Assembly: GCA_964487195.1 (NCBI GenBank) | Contig: CAZAPV010000004.1 | Coordinates: 1-34,085, forward strand | Reading direction: 5' to 3' | DNA from: CAZAPV01 sp964487195 | GTDB lineage: Bacteria > Patescibacteriota > Patescibacteriia > SG8-24 | Length of the DNA stretch: 34,085 bases | Shown here: piece after piece, positions 16,381 to 23,200 of the stretch | Layout: each line of letters opens with the position of its first letter | How positions within the stretch are numbered: position 1 is the first letter of the stretch | Position numbers and translations under genes: made by a program | The notes under the pieces: generated by a model | Told to the model about the DNA's origin: nothing | The model's database searches: none | Seen by the model: only the letters and a program-made list of their open reading frames with translations

Positions 16381-16784
16381 ACGGTTTTCAGATAGTCGTT
16401 CAGGCCGGCTTGAATCGTGAGAAGACCGAGCAGAGCGCAGCGGATGCGCGTCGGCCCGACCGGGACGCCGAGCATGGCGAAGACGTCATCCTTGCCGAGC
16501 GCGCGCAGTTCGTCAACGATCTTGCCTTTGACGAAGTCGGTGAGCATCGACGCCGCCGCCTGGCTGATCGCACACCCCTGCCCGTCGAAACGGACGCCCG
16601 TGACGCGGCCGGCATCGAGCAGCACGAACATCTCGATCGTATCGCCGCAACTCTGGTTCAATTCCTTATGGCTGAACGTGCACGGATCGAGGCGGCCGGC
16701 GTTGCGCGGTTCGCGGTAATGATCGAGGATGTTCTCCTTGTACATCGCTTCGTCGCCGATCAGTTGGTCGTGGAAATGCGTCAT
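16377..16784 (-). CDS. sufU: SufU-like Fe-S scaffold/sulfur acceptor
   Basis: This 135-residue NifU N-terminal/SufU family protein has three conserved cysteines: C46 (NQSCGD, with Asp at 48), C71 (GQGCAISQA) and C116 (RIRCALLG). These bind zinc and accept sulfur from SufS in Gram-positive-type systems. The motif HYREPRNAGRL opens the domain. The ATG at 16784 overlaps the sufS stop (ATGA), and upstream in-frame codons do not match the family. Confidence 0.95.
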   Translation of the reverse strand: MTHFHDQLIGDEAMYKENILDHYREPRNAGRLDPCTFSHKELNQSCGDTIEMFVLLDAGRVTGVRFDGQGCAISQAAASMLTDFVKGKIVDELRALGKDDVFAMLGVPVGPTRIRCALLGLLTIQAGLNDYLKTV

Positions 16785-18010
16785 ACGCGGAAGATTTTTT
16801 TCGCTTTTTCGATTCCGGCCGCGAGCGCGTCGACGTCCTCGACGGTGTTGTATGCGCCGAAACTCGCGCGCGTCGTGCCGTTCATCCGCCCGAGTTCGCG
16901 CAAGAGCGGCATCGCGCAATGATGTCCGCCGCGCGCGCAGACGCCTTCGGCATCGAGAATCGTCGCCATGTCGTGCGGATGGATCCCCGGCACCTCGAAC
17001 GAGATCACGCCGATGCGCTCCGTGTTCGCGCTCGGGCCGATCAGGACGAGCCCGGGGATCGCCGACAATTTTTTGAATGCGTACGCGGTGAGCATCCGTT
17101 CATGCGCTTCAATGGCGTCGAGGCCGATCCCGTTGATGTAGTCGACCGCAGCGCCGAGTCCGATCGCGCCGGCGATGTTCGGCGTCCCCGCTTCGAACTT
17201 CCACGGCGCGTCGTTCCACGTCGAGCGGTCCCAGAACACCTCTCGGATCATGTCGCCGCCGTACAGGAACGGTTCCATCGATTCGAGCACCTTCTTTTTG
17301 CCGTACAGCACGCCGATGCCGGTCGGACCGAGCATTTTGTGTCCGGAAAATGCGAGCAGATCGCAGTCCAATTTCCGGATATCAATCTGAAAATGTCCCG
17401 CGGCCTGCGCAGCGTCGACCACGGCGAGCGCGCCGACCGCATGCGCGAGCGCGCACAATTCCTTGACCGGCGTCACCGTGCCGAGCACGTTCGAAGCGTA
17501 CGTAACCGACACGACTTTCGTCCGCGGACCGATAAGCGAGCGAGCGGCGTCCATGTCGAGCGCGTAATCGGATTTGACCGGGATCACTTTCAGCGCGAAT
17601 CCTCTTTCCTTCGCCATTTGCTGCCATGGCACGATGTTCGCGTGATGCTCCATCGCGGTGAGGACGACGTCGTCGCCCGGACCCAGTTTTTTGCAGAGCG
17701 ACGCGGCGGCGAGGTTGAGCGACGCGGTCGTACCGCTCGTGAAGACGATTTCGGCTTCGTTCGCGCGGATGAAATCGGCGATTTTCCGACGCGCCGCTTC
17801 ATACCGTTCGGTGGCGAGGGCGCTCGCCTGATACATCCCGCGGTGCACGTTGGCGCGATATTCGCGATAGAACGCGTCCATCGCATCGAGCACGGACGTC
17901 GGCGTCTGCGAAGACGACGCGGTATCGAGATACGCGAAACGCTTCCCGTCGTTCTTGGCGAACATCGGGAAATCGTTCCGAATGGCGATCGGGTCGAGCA
18001 TCATTTTCAT
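16781..18010 (-). CDS. sufS: Cysteine desulfurase SufS
   Basis: This 409-residue PLP-dependent enzyme releases sulfur from cysteine for cluster assembly. The Schiff-base lysine is K225 in AFSGHKMLGPTG. The catalytic cysteine is C365 in GVCARGGHHCAMP, matching the SufS pattern RxGHHC. An N-terminal TASSSQTP segment is typical. The ATG at 18010 overlaps the sufD stop (ATGA). It pairs with SufU, and no sufE gene is present, as expected of SufSU systems. Confidence 0.97.
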   Translation of the reverse strand: MKMMLDPIAIRNDFPMFAKNDGKRFAYLDTASSSQTPTSVLDAMDAFYREYRANVHRGMYQASALATERYEAARRKIADFIRANEAEIVFTSGTTASLNLAAASLCKKLGPGDDVVLTAMEHHANIVPWQQMAKERGFALKVIPVKSDYALDMDAARSLIGPRTKVVSVTYASNVLGTVTPVKELCALAHAVGALAVVDAAQAAGHFQIDIRKLDCDLLAFSGHKMLGPTGIGVLYGKKKVLESMEPFLYGGDMIREVFWDRSTWNDAPWKFEAGTPNIAGAIGLGAAVDYINGIGLDAIEAHERMLTAYAFKKLSAIPGLVLIGPSANTERIGVISFEVPGIHPHDMATILDAEGVCARGGHHCAMPLLRELGRMNGTTRASFGAYNTVEDVDALAAGIEKAKKIFRV

Positions 18011-19101
18011 ACGTATGTTTCGGCGCGTTCGGCGACGAGGCAGGTCACCATATCCTCAAGGCCGGCGTCGCGCATCCCGGCGACGATCGGGGCGAAGAAT
18101 CCTTCGACCAGGAATTTTTTCGCCGCGGTTTCGTCGAGCCCTCGGGACATCAGATAAAACAGTTTTTCGCGGTCGATGCGGCCGGTCGCGGCGCCGTGGC
18201 CGCAGCGCACGTCGTTCGCATTGATTTCGAGGTTCGGCACCGCGTCGATCTCCGCGGCGTCCGAAAGGAGCAGCGTATCCTCTTTCTGGTACCCGTCGCA
18301 ACCCTCGGTACCGGCGTCGATGCGCACCAGCCCCCGGTAGATCGTTTTGGCGCTCCCCGCGAGCGCGCCGCGCGTGCGCATGTCCGACCGCGTGCGCGAG
18401 GCGAGATGCCGCACGTTCTGCGAGAAATCGAATCGTTGGCTGGCCGCGCCGAAGAACAGCGTCGCGCTTTTGAGCGCCGCGCCCTCTTCCGCGAGTTCGA
18501 CGCGGCTGTTCGAACGGCTGTACGAACCGCCGAAGACGCATTCGATCCATGCGAGCGACGCGTCCCGTTCCACGCGGGCGCGTTTTTCCGAAAAATCGGT
18601 GACGTCCTGCGCGAAATTCTGCACCGTGATGTGCGTCACCTTCGCGCCCGGCCGCGCGACGATCTCCGTGCGGCTGGCGCGGATCGCGCGCGTACCCGGC
18701 GCGGACGTCAGCCGTTCCACCACGGTCACGGCGCTCCGCGGCCCGGCGACGATCAGGAGATGATCCACCCGCCGCGCTTCCGCGAGCGCGATGTCGATCG
18801 TGATCGGCCGGTCGAGTTCGACGCCGTTCGGCACATGGATGAGCAGGCCGTTTTTCGCCGCGTCGCGCCAGGCATCAACGCGATCCTGCGCCGGCCGGCT
18901 GAAGTAGTCTTGCAGCATGACTTCGTATTTTTCCTCGCGGAGCGCTTCATCAAACGAAAGAATAGTCGCGCCCGCGCCGGCGTGCACGACCGGACGCGCC
19001 GCGGACGGCGCATCATCCGCGCTCGGCAATGCGATCGCGTTCGGGTTGAAGAAAATGTTGAGTCCGTACGTGAACGACGGCTCGGCAATAGTATTTTTCA
19101 T
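18007..19101 (-). CDS. sufD: Fe-S assembly scaffold SufD
   Basis: This 364-residue SufBD-family beta-helix protein forms the SufBC2D scaffold. The C-terminal core (RTRSDMRTRGALAGSAKTIYR, then GYQKEDTLLLSDAAEIDAVP and CGHGAATGRIDREKLFYL) is well conserved, including the His of CGHGA. The N-terminal region is more divergent, as usual in SufD. It starts 1 nt after sufB (TGA-T-ATG). Confidence 0.94.
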   Translation of the reverse strand: MKNTIAEPSFTYGLNIFFNPNAIALPSADDAPSAARPVVHAGAGATILSFDEALREEKYEVMLQDYFSRPAQDRVDAWRDAAKNGLLIHVPNGVELDRPITIDIALAEARRVDHLLIVAGPRSAVTVVERLTSAPGTRAIRASRTEIVARPGAKVTHITVQNFAQDVTDFSEKRARVERDASLAWIECVFGGSYSRSNSRVELAEEGAALKSATLFFGAASQRFDFSQNVRHLASRTRSDMRTRGALAGSAKTIYRGLVRIDAGTEGCDGYQKEDTLLLSDAAEIDAVPNLEINANDVRCGHGAATGRIDREKLFYLMSRGLDETAAKKFLVEGFFAPIVAGMRDAGLEDMVTCLVAERAETYV

Positions 19102-19102
19102 A

Positions 19103-20509
19103 TCAGCCCACGGCTCCTTCCATTTCGAGCTCGATCAATTTGTTCAGTTCCACCGCGTACTCGAGCGGCAGCCGCTTCACGATCGGTTCGATGAACCCGC
19201 TCACGATCATCTTTGTCGCCTGCGCCTCGGTGAGACCGCGCGACATCAGATAGAAGATCTCCTCTTCGCCGATCCGTCCGACCTTCGCTTCGTGCGCGAC
19301 ATCCACCGCGTTCGTGTCGATGCGCATCGCGGGGTACGTGTTCGACACCGAGTCGGCATCGAGCAGCAGCGCATCGCAGGTAACGCTCGATATCGTTTCT
19401 TTCGCCGCGCGGGTCACGCGCACGAGTCCGCGGTAGCTCGAGATGCCCCCGCCTTTGCTGATCGATTTCGCGCGGATCACCGAACTGGTGCGCGGCGCCG
19501 CATGGATCACCTTGCTGCCAGTGTCCTGATTCTGGCCCGGACCCGCGAACGCCACGCCGAGCGATTCCGATCGCGCCCCCTCGCCGCGCAGCACCGAACA
19601 GGGATACAGCATCGTCGTCCCCGATCCCATGTTGCCGTTCAGCCATTCCACGACGCCGCCTTTGTCCACGACCGCGCGCTTCGTGTTCAGGTTGTAGGTG
19701 TTCTTGCTCCAGTTCTCGATGCTGGAATATTTGATCCGCGCGCCCTCCTTCACGTGCAATTCCACGCAGCCGGCGTGGAGCGCGCTCGACGCGAGCCGGG
19801 GCGCGCTGCAGCCTTCGATGTAATCCACGGAGGCGTCTTTATCGACGATGATCAGCGTATGTTCGAACTGCCCGCCGGCTTCCTGGTTCATCCGGAAATA
19901 CGCCTGGAGCGGCACGGTGACGCGCACGCCGGGCGGCACGTAGATGAACGTCCCGCCGCTCCACACCGCGGCATGGAGCATGATGAATTTGTGGTCGTGG
20001 ATCGGGATGCAGTCGGTCATGAAATACTTTTTCACCAAGTCGGGATATTTCCGCACCGCGACGTCCATGTTTTCGAAAACGACACCCTGATCTTCCCACT
20101 CTTTTTTCAAATTGTGATACACGACGTCGGAATCGTACTGCGCGCCGACGCCGGAGAGCGCGTGCTTTTCCGCTTCGGGGATGCCGAGCCGCTCGAACGT
20201 CTTGCGAATCTCCGCGGGGACGTCGTCCCACGACTTCGATTCCTTCGCATCCGGACGGACGAAATAAACGATCTTGTCCAGATCGAGTCCGGCGAGCGAC
20301 GGCCCCCATGACGGCATCGGCGTCTGCAGAAACAAATCGAACGCCTTGAGCCGCTTCTCCAGCATCCACGCGGGTTCGTTTTTCTGTTTGGAAATCTCGA
20401 GTACGGTTTCGCGCGTCAAACCGGCGGGAGCGGCGTACTTCACTTTCGTATCCGCCCTGTCGTCGTACGCGGCGCGGGAAATTGTGACGTCTTGCTTGGG
20501 CAGCGTCAT
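19103..20509 (-). CDS. sufB: Fe-S assembly scaffold SufB
   Basis: This 468-residue, full-length scaffold protein is where new Fe-S clusters are built with SufC and SufD. Signatures include PEAEKHALSGVGAQYDSDVVYH, VTVPLQAYFRMNQEAGGQFEH, YIEGCSAP and AKVGRIGEEEIFYLMSRGL. The frame extends upstream, but ATG 20509 matches the family start and lies 1 nt after the Rrf2 gene. Confidence 0.97.
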   Translation of the reverse strand: MTLPKQDVTISRAAYDDRADTKVKYAAPAGLTRETVLEISKQKNEPAWMLEKRLKAFDLFLQTPMPSWGPSLAGLDLDKIVYFVRPDAKESKSWDDVPAEIRKTFERLGIPEAEKHALSGVGAQYDSDVVYHNLKKEWEDQGVVFENMDVAVRKYPDLVKKYFMTDCIPIHDHKFIMLHAAVWSGGTFIYVPPGVRVTVPLQAYFRMNQEAGGQFEHTLIIVDKDASVDYIEGCSAPRLASSALHAGCVELHVKEGARIKYSSIENWSKNTYNLNTKRAVVDKGGVVEWLNGNMGSGTTMLYPCSVLRGEGARSESLGVAFAGPGQNQDTGSKVIHAAPRTSSVIRAKSISKGGGISSYRGLVRVTRAAKETISSVTCDALLLDADSVSNTYPAMRIDTNAVDVAHEAKVGRIGEEEIFYLMSRGLTEAQATKMIVSGFIEPIVKRLPLEYAVELNKLIELEMEGAVG

Positions 20510-20510
20510 A

Positions 20511-21017
20511 TCAAACGGATTGCACGACAGATGCGCGGGTGGCACCGCTTTGGGGGCCCCCCGACGGCGCGGAGCGCGACGCGAGCACCGGCGGGGGTGA
20601 AAGCGGTGACAGGACCCGCGCAATGGTCATCGTCGAAAGCAGGGAGAGAATTTGATTTTGCACAGCGCTCCACACATTCCTGTTCGTACACCTCGACGAG
20701 AGCGCGCACGCGCCCATGTCGGCCAGACAGTCCACGAGCGCCACCGGCCCTTCGATCGCGGTGATCACGTCCGCGACCGTGAGCGCGGACGGATCTTTCG
20801 CGAGCACGTATCCCCCGCCCGCGCCGCGGCGTCCTTCGATGATCCCGCCGGAACGCAAAAGCGCGGCGATCTCTTCAAGAAATCCCTGCGAAATCCGCTC
20901 TTTTTCCGCGATCTCCGCGAGCGTCAGCGGTTCATCCGAACCGTACCTTTCGGCGAGATCGCTCACGAGCAGGAGCCCGTGATGCACTTTTTGCGGCACT
21001 TTGAGGAATGATTTCAT
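20511..21017 (-). CDS. Rrf2-family Fe-S regulator of the SUF operon
   Basis: This 168-residue winged-helix Rrf2 regulator (IscR/SufR-like) heads the SUF operon. The DNA-binding region with LTLAEIAEKERISQGFLEEI and the wing GGYVLAK are clear. Three cysteines, C97, C104 and C110 (spacing C-x6-C-x5-C), could hold an Fe-S cluster, close to the C-x5-C-x5-C of IscR. A Ser/Pro/Ala-rich tail from about residue 138 is not typical. It sits directly behind a palindrome over its own promoter, so it probably represses its operon according to cluster status; the role is inferred from family and context. Confidence 0.88.
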   Translation of the reverse strand: MKSFLKVPQKVHHGLLLVSDLAERYGSDEPLTLAEIAEKERISQGFLEEIAALLRSGGIIEGRRGAGGGYVLAKDPSALTVADVITAIEGPVALVDCLADMGACALSSRCTNRNVWSAVQNQILSLLSTMTIARVLSPLSPPPVLASRSAPSGGPQSGATRASVVQSV

Positions 21018-21038
21018 ATCCTAGCTAAGTACTAGGAT
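21018..21038. promoter_or_regulatory. Palindromic operator over the SUF operon start
   Basis: The 7-bp arms ATCCTAG and CTAGGAT around a 7-nt centre overlap the predicted -10 and +1 and stop one base before the start codon. Rrf2 dimers bind similar dyads, so autoregulation is the natural inference. Confidence 0.7.
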
Positions 21039-21065
21039 TTAAGCAGAGTCACGGAGATCCGTCAA
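21037..21065 (-). promoter_or_regulatory. Promoter of the SUF operon
   Basis: TTGACG (21060-21065) and TTAAAT (21037-21042) are 17 nt apart. The predicted start near 21030 gives a leader of only about 12 nt, lying inside the operator. Confidence 0.75.
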
Positions 21066-21080
21066 GAGGTTATCGTGAAC

Positions 21081-21104
21081 AAAAAATCCGCTCAATTGAG
21101 CGGA
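21081..21104 (-). terminator. Terminator after the 214-aa gene
   Basis: The perfect palindrome TCCGCTCAATTGAGCGGA (21087-21104) is followed on the minus strand by six T. It lies 11 nt after the stop codon of the 214-aa gene and upstream of the SUF promoter. Confidence 0.85.
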
Positions 21105-21115
21105 AAAAGACAGCG

Positions 21116-21760
21116 TCAACTGACGCGGATGACGAACGTGTCGTCCGAAAAGAGTCCGTGCGGGATGTTGCCGTCTCGGAGGAAGCCGAGGAACGGCGCC
21201 GTTTTCGCCGTGATCTCGTCGTCCTTGCGTGCGATCGCGCCCGCATGGAACGTGAGCAGCGTCTGGATCACCGGATGCACGTAGTCGATCGCGTAGCCGC
21301 GCGTGAACGTGGCGGTCTGCGCGGTCACGCCGCGATCGTTCTTCCACCACGCCAACCCGCCGAGCGGATCGATCAGCGACCTGTGGATGGCGTGACTGGT
21401 ATCGTAATCGTAATTGCACGCAACGCCATGGAACGCGCCCCACAGCAGATTGGTCATCGGGCGCTTTGTGATCTCCCGAGTGAAGCTCATCGCGAATTCG
21501 TGCGTCAGCCGCTCTCCCAAACCGTCGGGATACCCCTCGAGCGATTTCACGAACGCGCTGTCGGAGATGGCGACGACGCTGGCGGGTCGGCAACCGATGT
21601 CGGCGAGCGCGTTCTTGACCCTGACCTCGATCCCTTCGCGGGACGGGCCCGGACGGACCGGACGGTCGTGGAACGGCAGAACCGCCTTCAGAATTTCCTC
21701 GCCGCGATCGGTCTTGAGAATCGCGTTCCATTCGCTGGCAGAAACGGGCTTTCCGATCAT
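21116..21760 (-). CDS. Hypothetical 214-aa protein
   Basis: I do not recognise this protein. It is soluble, without signal peptide or membrane segment. A central stretch rich in aromatic and His residues (NLLWGAFHGVACNYDYDTSHAIH, split here by function only in guess) and FTRGYAIDYVHPVIQTLLTFH suggest a compact enzyme or binding fold, but no named motif is visible. It is a single-gene unit with a consensus promoter, an excellent Shine-Dalgarno (AAGGAG, 6 nt from ATG 21760) and its own terminator, so expression is probably strong and independent. Confidence 0.85.
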   Translation of the reverse strand: MIGKPVSASEWNAILKTDRGEEILKAVLPFHDRPVRPGPSREGIEVRVKNALADIGCRPASVVAISDSAFVKSLEGYPDGLGERLTHEFAMSFTREITKRPMTNLLWGAFHGVACNYDYDTSHAIHRSLIDPLGGLAWWKNDRGVTAQTATFTRGYAIDYVHPVIQTLLTFHAGAIARKDDEITAKTAPFLGFLRDGNIPHGLFSDDTFVIRVS

Positions 21761-21796
21761 CGTCGACTCCTTGGTTTGGGTGAAAGGACCGCCTCT

Positions 21797-21825
21797 TTTG
21801 TAGCAGAAGAGATTCGCGCTGTCAA
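21797..21825 (-). promoter_or_regulatory. Promoter of the 214-aa gene
   Basis: TTGACA (21820-21825) and TACAAA (21797-21802) are 17 nt apart on the minus strand. The leader is about 30 nt and ends in AAGGAG. Confidence 0.85.
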
Positions 21826-21832
21826 TCCGTCC

Positions 21833-21867
21833 AAAACAAAACCGTCCCGAGCTGATCGGGACGGTTT
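21833..21867 (-). terminator. Terminator after the DUF378 gene
   Basis: A 12-bp stem (AAACCGTCCCGA/TCGGGACGGTTT) with a 5-nt loop is followed on the minus strand by TGTTTTGG. It lies 13 nt after the DUF378 stop and just upstream of the next promoter. Confidence 0.85.
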
Positions 21868-21880
21868 CTCTTCGCGTCGT

Positions 21881-22120
21881 TTACATTTTGCCGGGCATCC
21901 CCATGCCGCCTTCCTTCATGCAGCACTTGCCGATGCCGAGCATGGCGACGGCGCTCGCGCCGACGAGGACGTAGACGATCCTCACGACGAGTGGCCACGC
22001 GCCGAGGAGCCACTTGACGAGGTCGACGTCGAACAGGCCGACCAGACCCCAGTTAAGGCCTCCCACGAGGAGAAGCACCCACGCGGCTTTATGAACGCCG
22101 CACATTTTCTTCATCATCAT
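21881..22120 (-). CDS. DUF378 small membrane protein
   Basis: This 79-residue protein has two membrane helices and the DUF378 signature LLLVGGLNWGLVGLFDVDLV, followed by VVRIVYVLVGASAVAML. Function of the family is unknown. The C-terminus is Cys-, Gly- and Met-rich (KCCMKEGGMGM), which may bind metal. Three consecutive ATGs (22120, 22117, 22114) are possible starts. It is transcribed from an extended -10 promoter downstream of the non-coding RNA terminator. Confidence 0.88.
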   Translation of the reverse strand: MMMKKMCGVHKAAWVLLLVGGLNWGLVGLFDVDLVKWLLGAWPLVVRIVYVLVGASAVAMLGIGKCCMKEGGMGMPGKM

Positions 22121-22161
22121 AAGCGTGATGAATCGAAAAAATTAGAAATTATCCACAGATG

Positions 22162-22170
22162 AGTATACCA
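22162..22170 (-). promoter_or_regulatory. Extended -10 promoter of the DUF378 gene
   Basis: The minus strand reads TGGTATACT, a TGn-extended -10. The -35 position falls in the T-run of the preceding terminator. The leader is about 35 nt. Confidence 0.6.
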
Positions 22171-22184
22171 CGAATCCGGCGATG

Positions 22185-22210
22185 AAAAAAGCCGATCCAA
22201 GGGGATCGGC
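22185..22210 (-). terminator. Terminator of the putative non-coding RNA
   Basis: The 8-bp stem GCCGATCC/GGATCGGC with an AAGG centre is followed on the minus strand by six T. No protein gene ends near it on this strand, so it belongs to the RNA transcribed from 22410 downwards. Confidence 0.9.
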
Positions 22211-22216
22211 TGACGT

Positions 22217-22408
22217 TGGTGGAGTGCTCCGCGCGCGGCTGCTACCTCGCCCGTTGAATTCTGCAACGGTACCGCCGTCCGGGGTTAGGCAAGCGGCTTC
22301 TGGCCGCGTGTCGCCTTTACGGCCCGCATCTGGTTGGACGCGAACAGTTTGAACGGTCGTACCGAAGTTCCTTCGCTAGGTGGCTTGGAGTGCAACGCGG
22401 AGGACTCC
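22217..22408 (-). ncRNA. Putative structured non-coding RNA (about 192 nt, family unknown)
   Basis: This stretch between the methyltransferase and DUF378 genes has no plausible ORF, but has its own promoter (TTGACG-17-TATCGT) and terminator. On the minus strand the 5' end (22396-22408) and 3' end (22221-22233) pair as GGAGU-C-CUCCGCG with CGCGGAG-C-ACUCC, that is 12 pairs with one C-C mismatch, leaving a 3' ACCA at 22220-22217. Internal hairpins are CGAAG/CUUCG (22363-22375), GCGGC/GCCGC (22293-22307) and CCGUUG/CAACGG (22251-22269). A second nested pairing, GCCACCU with AGGUAGC, is possible. I looked for tmRNA, RNase P, SRP, 6S and riboswitch signatures and found none convincing. Confidence 0.7.
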
Positions 22409-22415
22409 GCTAAAG

Positions 22416-22444
22416 ACGATACTACGGCGACCACTCGGCGTCAA
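22416..22444 (-). promoter_or_regulatory. Promoter of the putative non-coding RNA
   Basis: TTGACG (22439-22444) overlaps the stop codon of the methyltransferase gene, and TATCGT (22416-22421) follows after 17 nt. The predicted start at about 22410-22408 coincides with the start of the 5'-3' closing stem. Confidence 0.7.
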
Positions 22445-23196
22445 GCCGCGCCGCGCGTCGCCTCAAGGTAGAGGAACATCGGGATCTCCTTGCGGGCGCG
22501 ATTTTCCTCGGCAGCGCGCGGTCCGGAATCGCTCGTCTTGTGCGAGATCCATTCCTCGAGATTCGCCACGCAGAACCCGGTTTTCGCGAGCGCTTTGACG
22601 TAAAATTGGAGCGGCCGGTGGAACGAGACGGTCGCCTCTTCCGGCGCGTCGCCGGGGTGCATCTGAATCTTCACTTTGGATTCGGTCAGATACTTGTCGA
22701 CACGGCGATATTGGCTGCCATTTTTATCCCACGCCCAGCCGCTCCCTTTCGGCACGCGGAACGCCGGGTGGTTCATCACGATGTGCAATTTCCCGCCGGG
22801 CGCCAGCATCCGGCGGCATTCGGCGAACACGTCTTTGATGTTATCGATGTTCTGCGCCGCGAGCACGAGCGCGATGCGGTCCGCGCCGGCGTCTTTCACC
22901 GCTTCCACTTTATGCGCGGCTGCGACGAAAAATTTCGCGCCGGGGACGTTCTTTTTCGCGAGCGCGATCAATTCCTTCGAGATATCCGCGCCGATGACGT
23001 CCGCCCCGTCGCGCAGAAACGCGGCGGAAAAAAATCCCTGCCCGCAGGCGAGATCGAGCACCCGATCCCCTTTTTTGAGCGCCATCAGCCGCAAAAGATT
23101 CGGTAAGATCACTTCTGCCTGGTATGTGTCTTTTGATTCACGCAGCATTCGATCGTACCAGTCTGCGACGCCGTCCCATGATGTTGATCGCTCCAT
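22441..23196 (-). CDS. Class I SAM-dependent methyltransferase
   Basis: This 251-residue protein has the Rossmann-type methyltransferase fold. Motif I is VLDLACGQGFFSAAF, followed by the acidic loop VIGADISKELIALA and the post-motif region MLAPGGKLHIVMNHPAF. It resembles UbiE/Methyltransf_11-type enzymes, but the substrate cannot be told from sequence. It begins 4 nt after the CapA-like gene, so the two are probably co-transcribed. Its stop codon overlaps the -35 box of the non-coding RNA promoter. Confidence 0.9.
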   Translation of the reverse strand: MERSTSWDGVADWYDRMLRESKDTYQAEVILPNLLRLMALKKGDRVLDLACGQGFFSAAFLRDGADVIGADISKELIALAKKNVPGAKFFVAAAHKVEAVKDAGADRIALVLAAQNIDNIKDVFAECRRMLAPGGKLHIVMNHPAFRVPKGSGWAWDKNGSQYRRVDKYLTESKVKIQMHPGDAPEEATVSFHRPLQFYVKALAKTGFCVANLEEWISHKTSDSGPRAAEENRARKEIPMFLYLEATRGAA

Positions 23197-23200
23197 ACGG

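Noticed and set aside
22217..22408. Possible tmRNA, because the RNA ends in ACCA and a frame ends in Lys-Pro-Leu-Ala-stop
   Set aside because: No T-arm (TTCRA loop) precedes the acceptor-like end, no D-loop analogue (TTCGAC) follows the 5' end, and the closing stem is longer than a tRNA acceptor.
22217..22408. Possible RNase P RNA (partial likeness to GGAGGAAAGUCC and ACAGAA motifs)
   Set aside because: The matches are partial, in the wrong relative positions for the P4 helix, and the RNA is much shorter than known RNase P RNAs.
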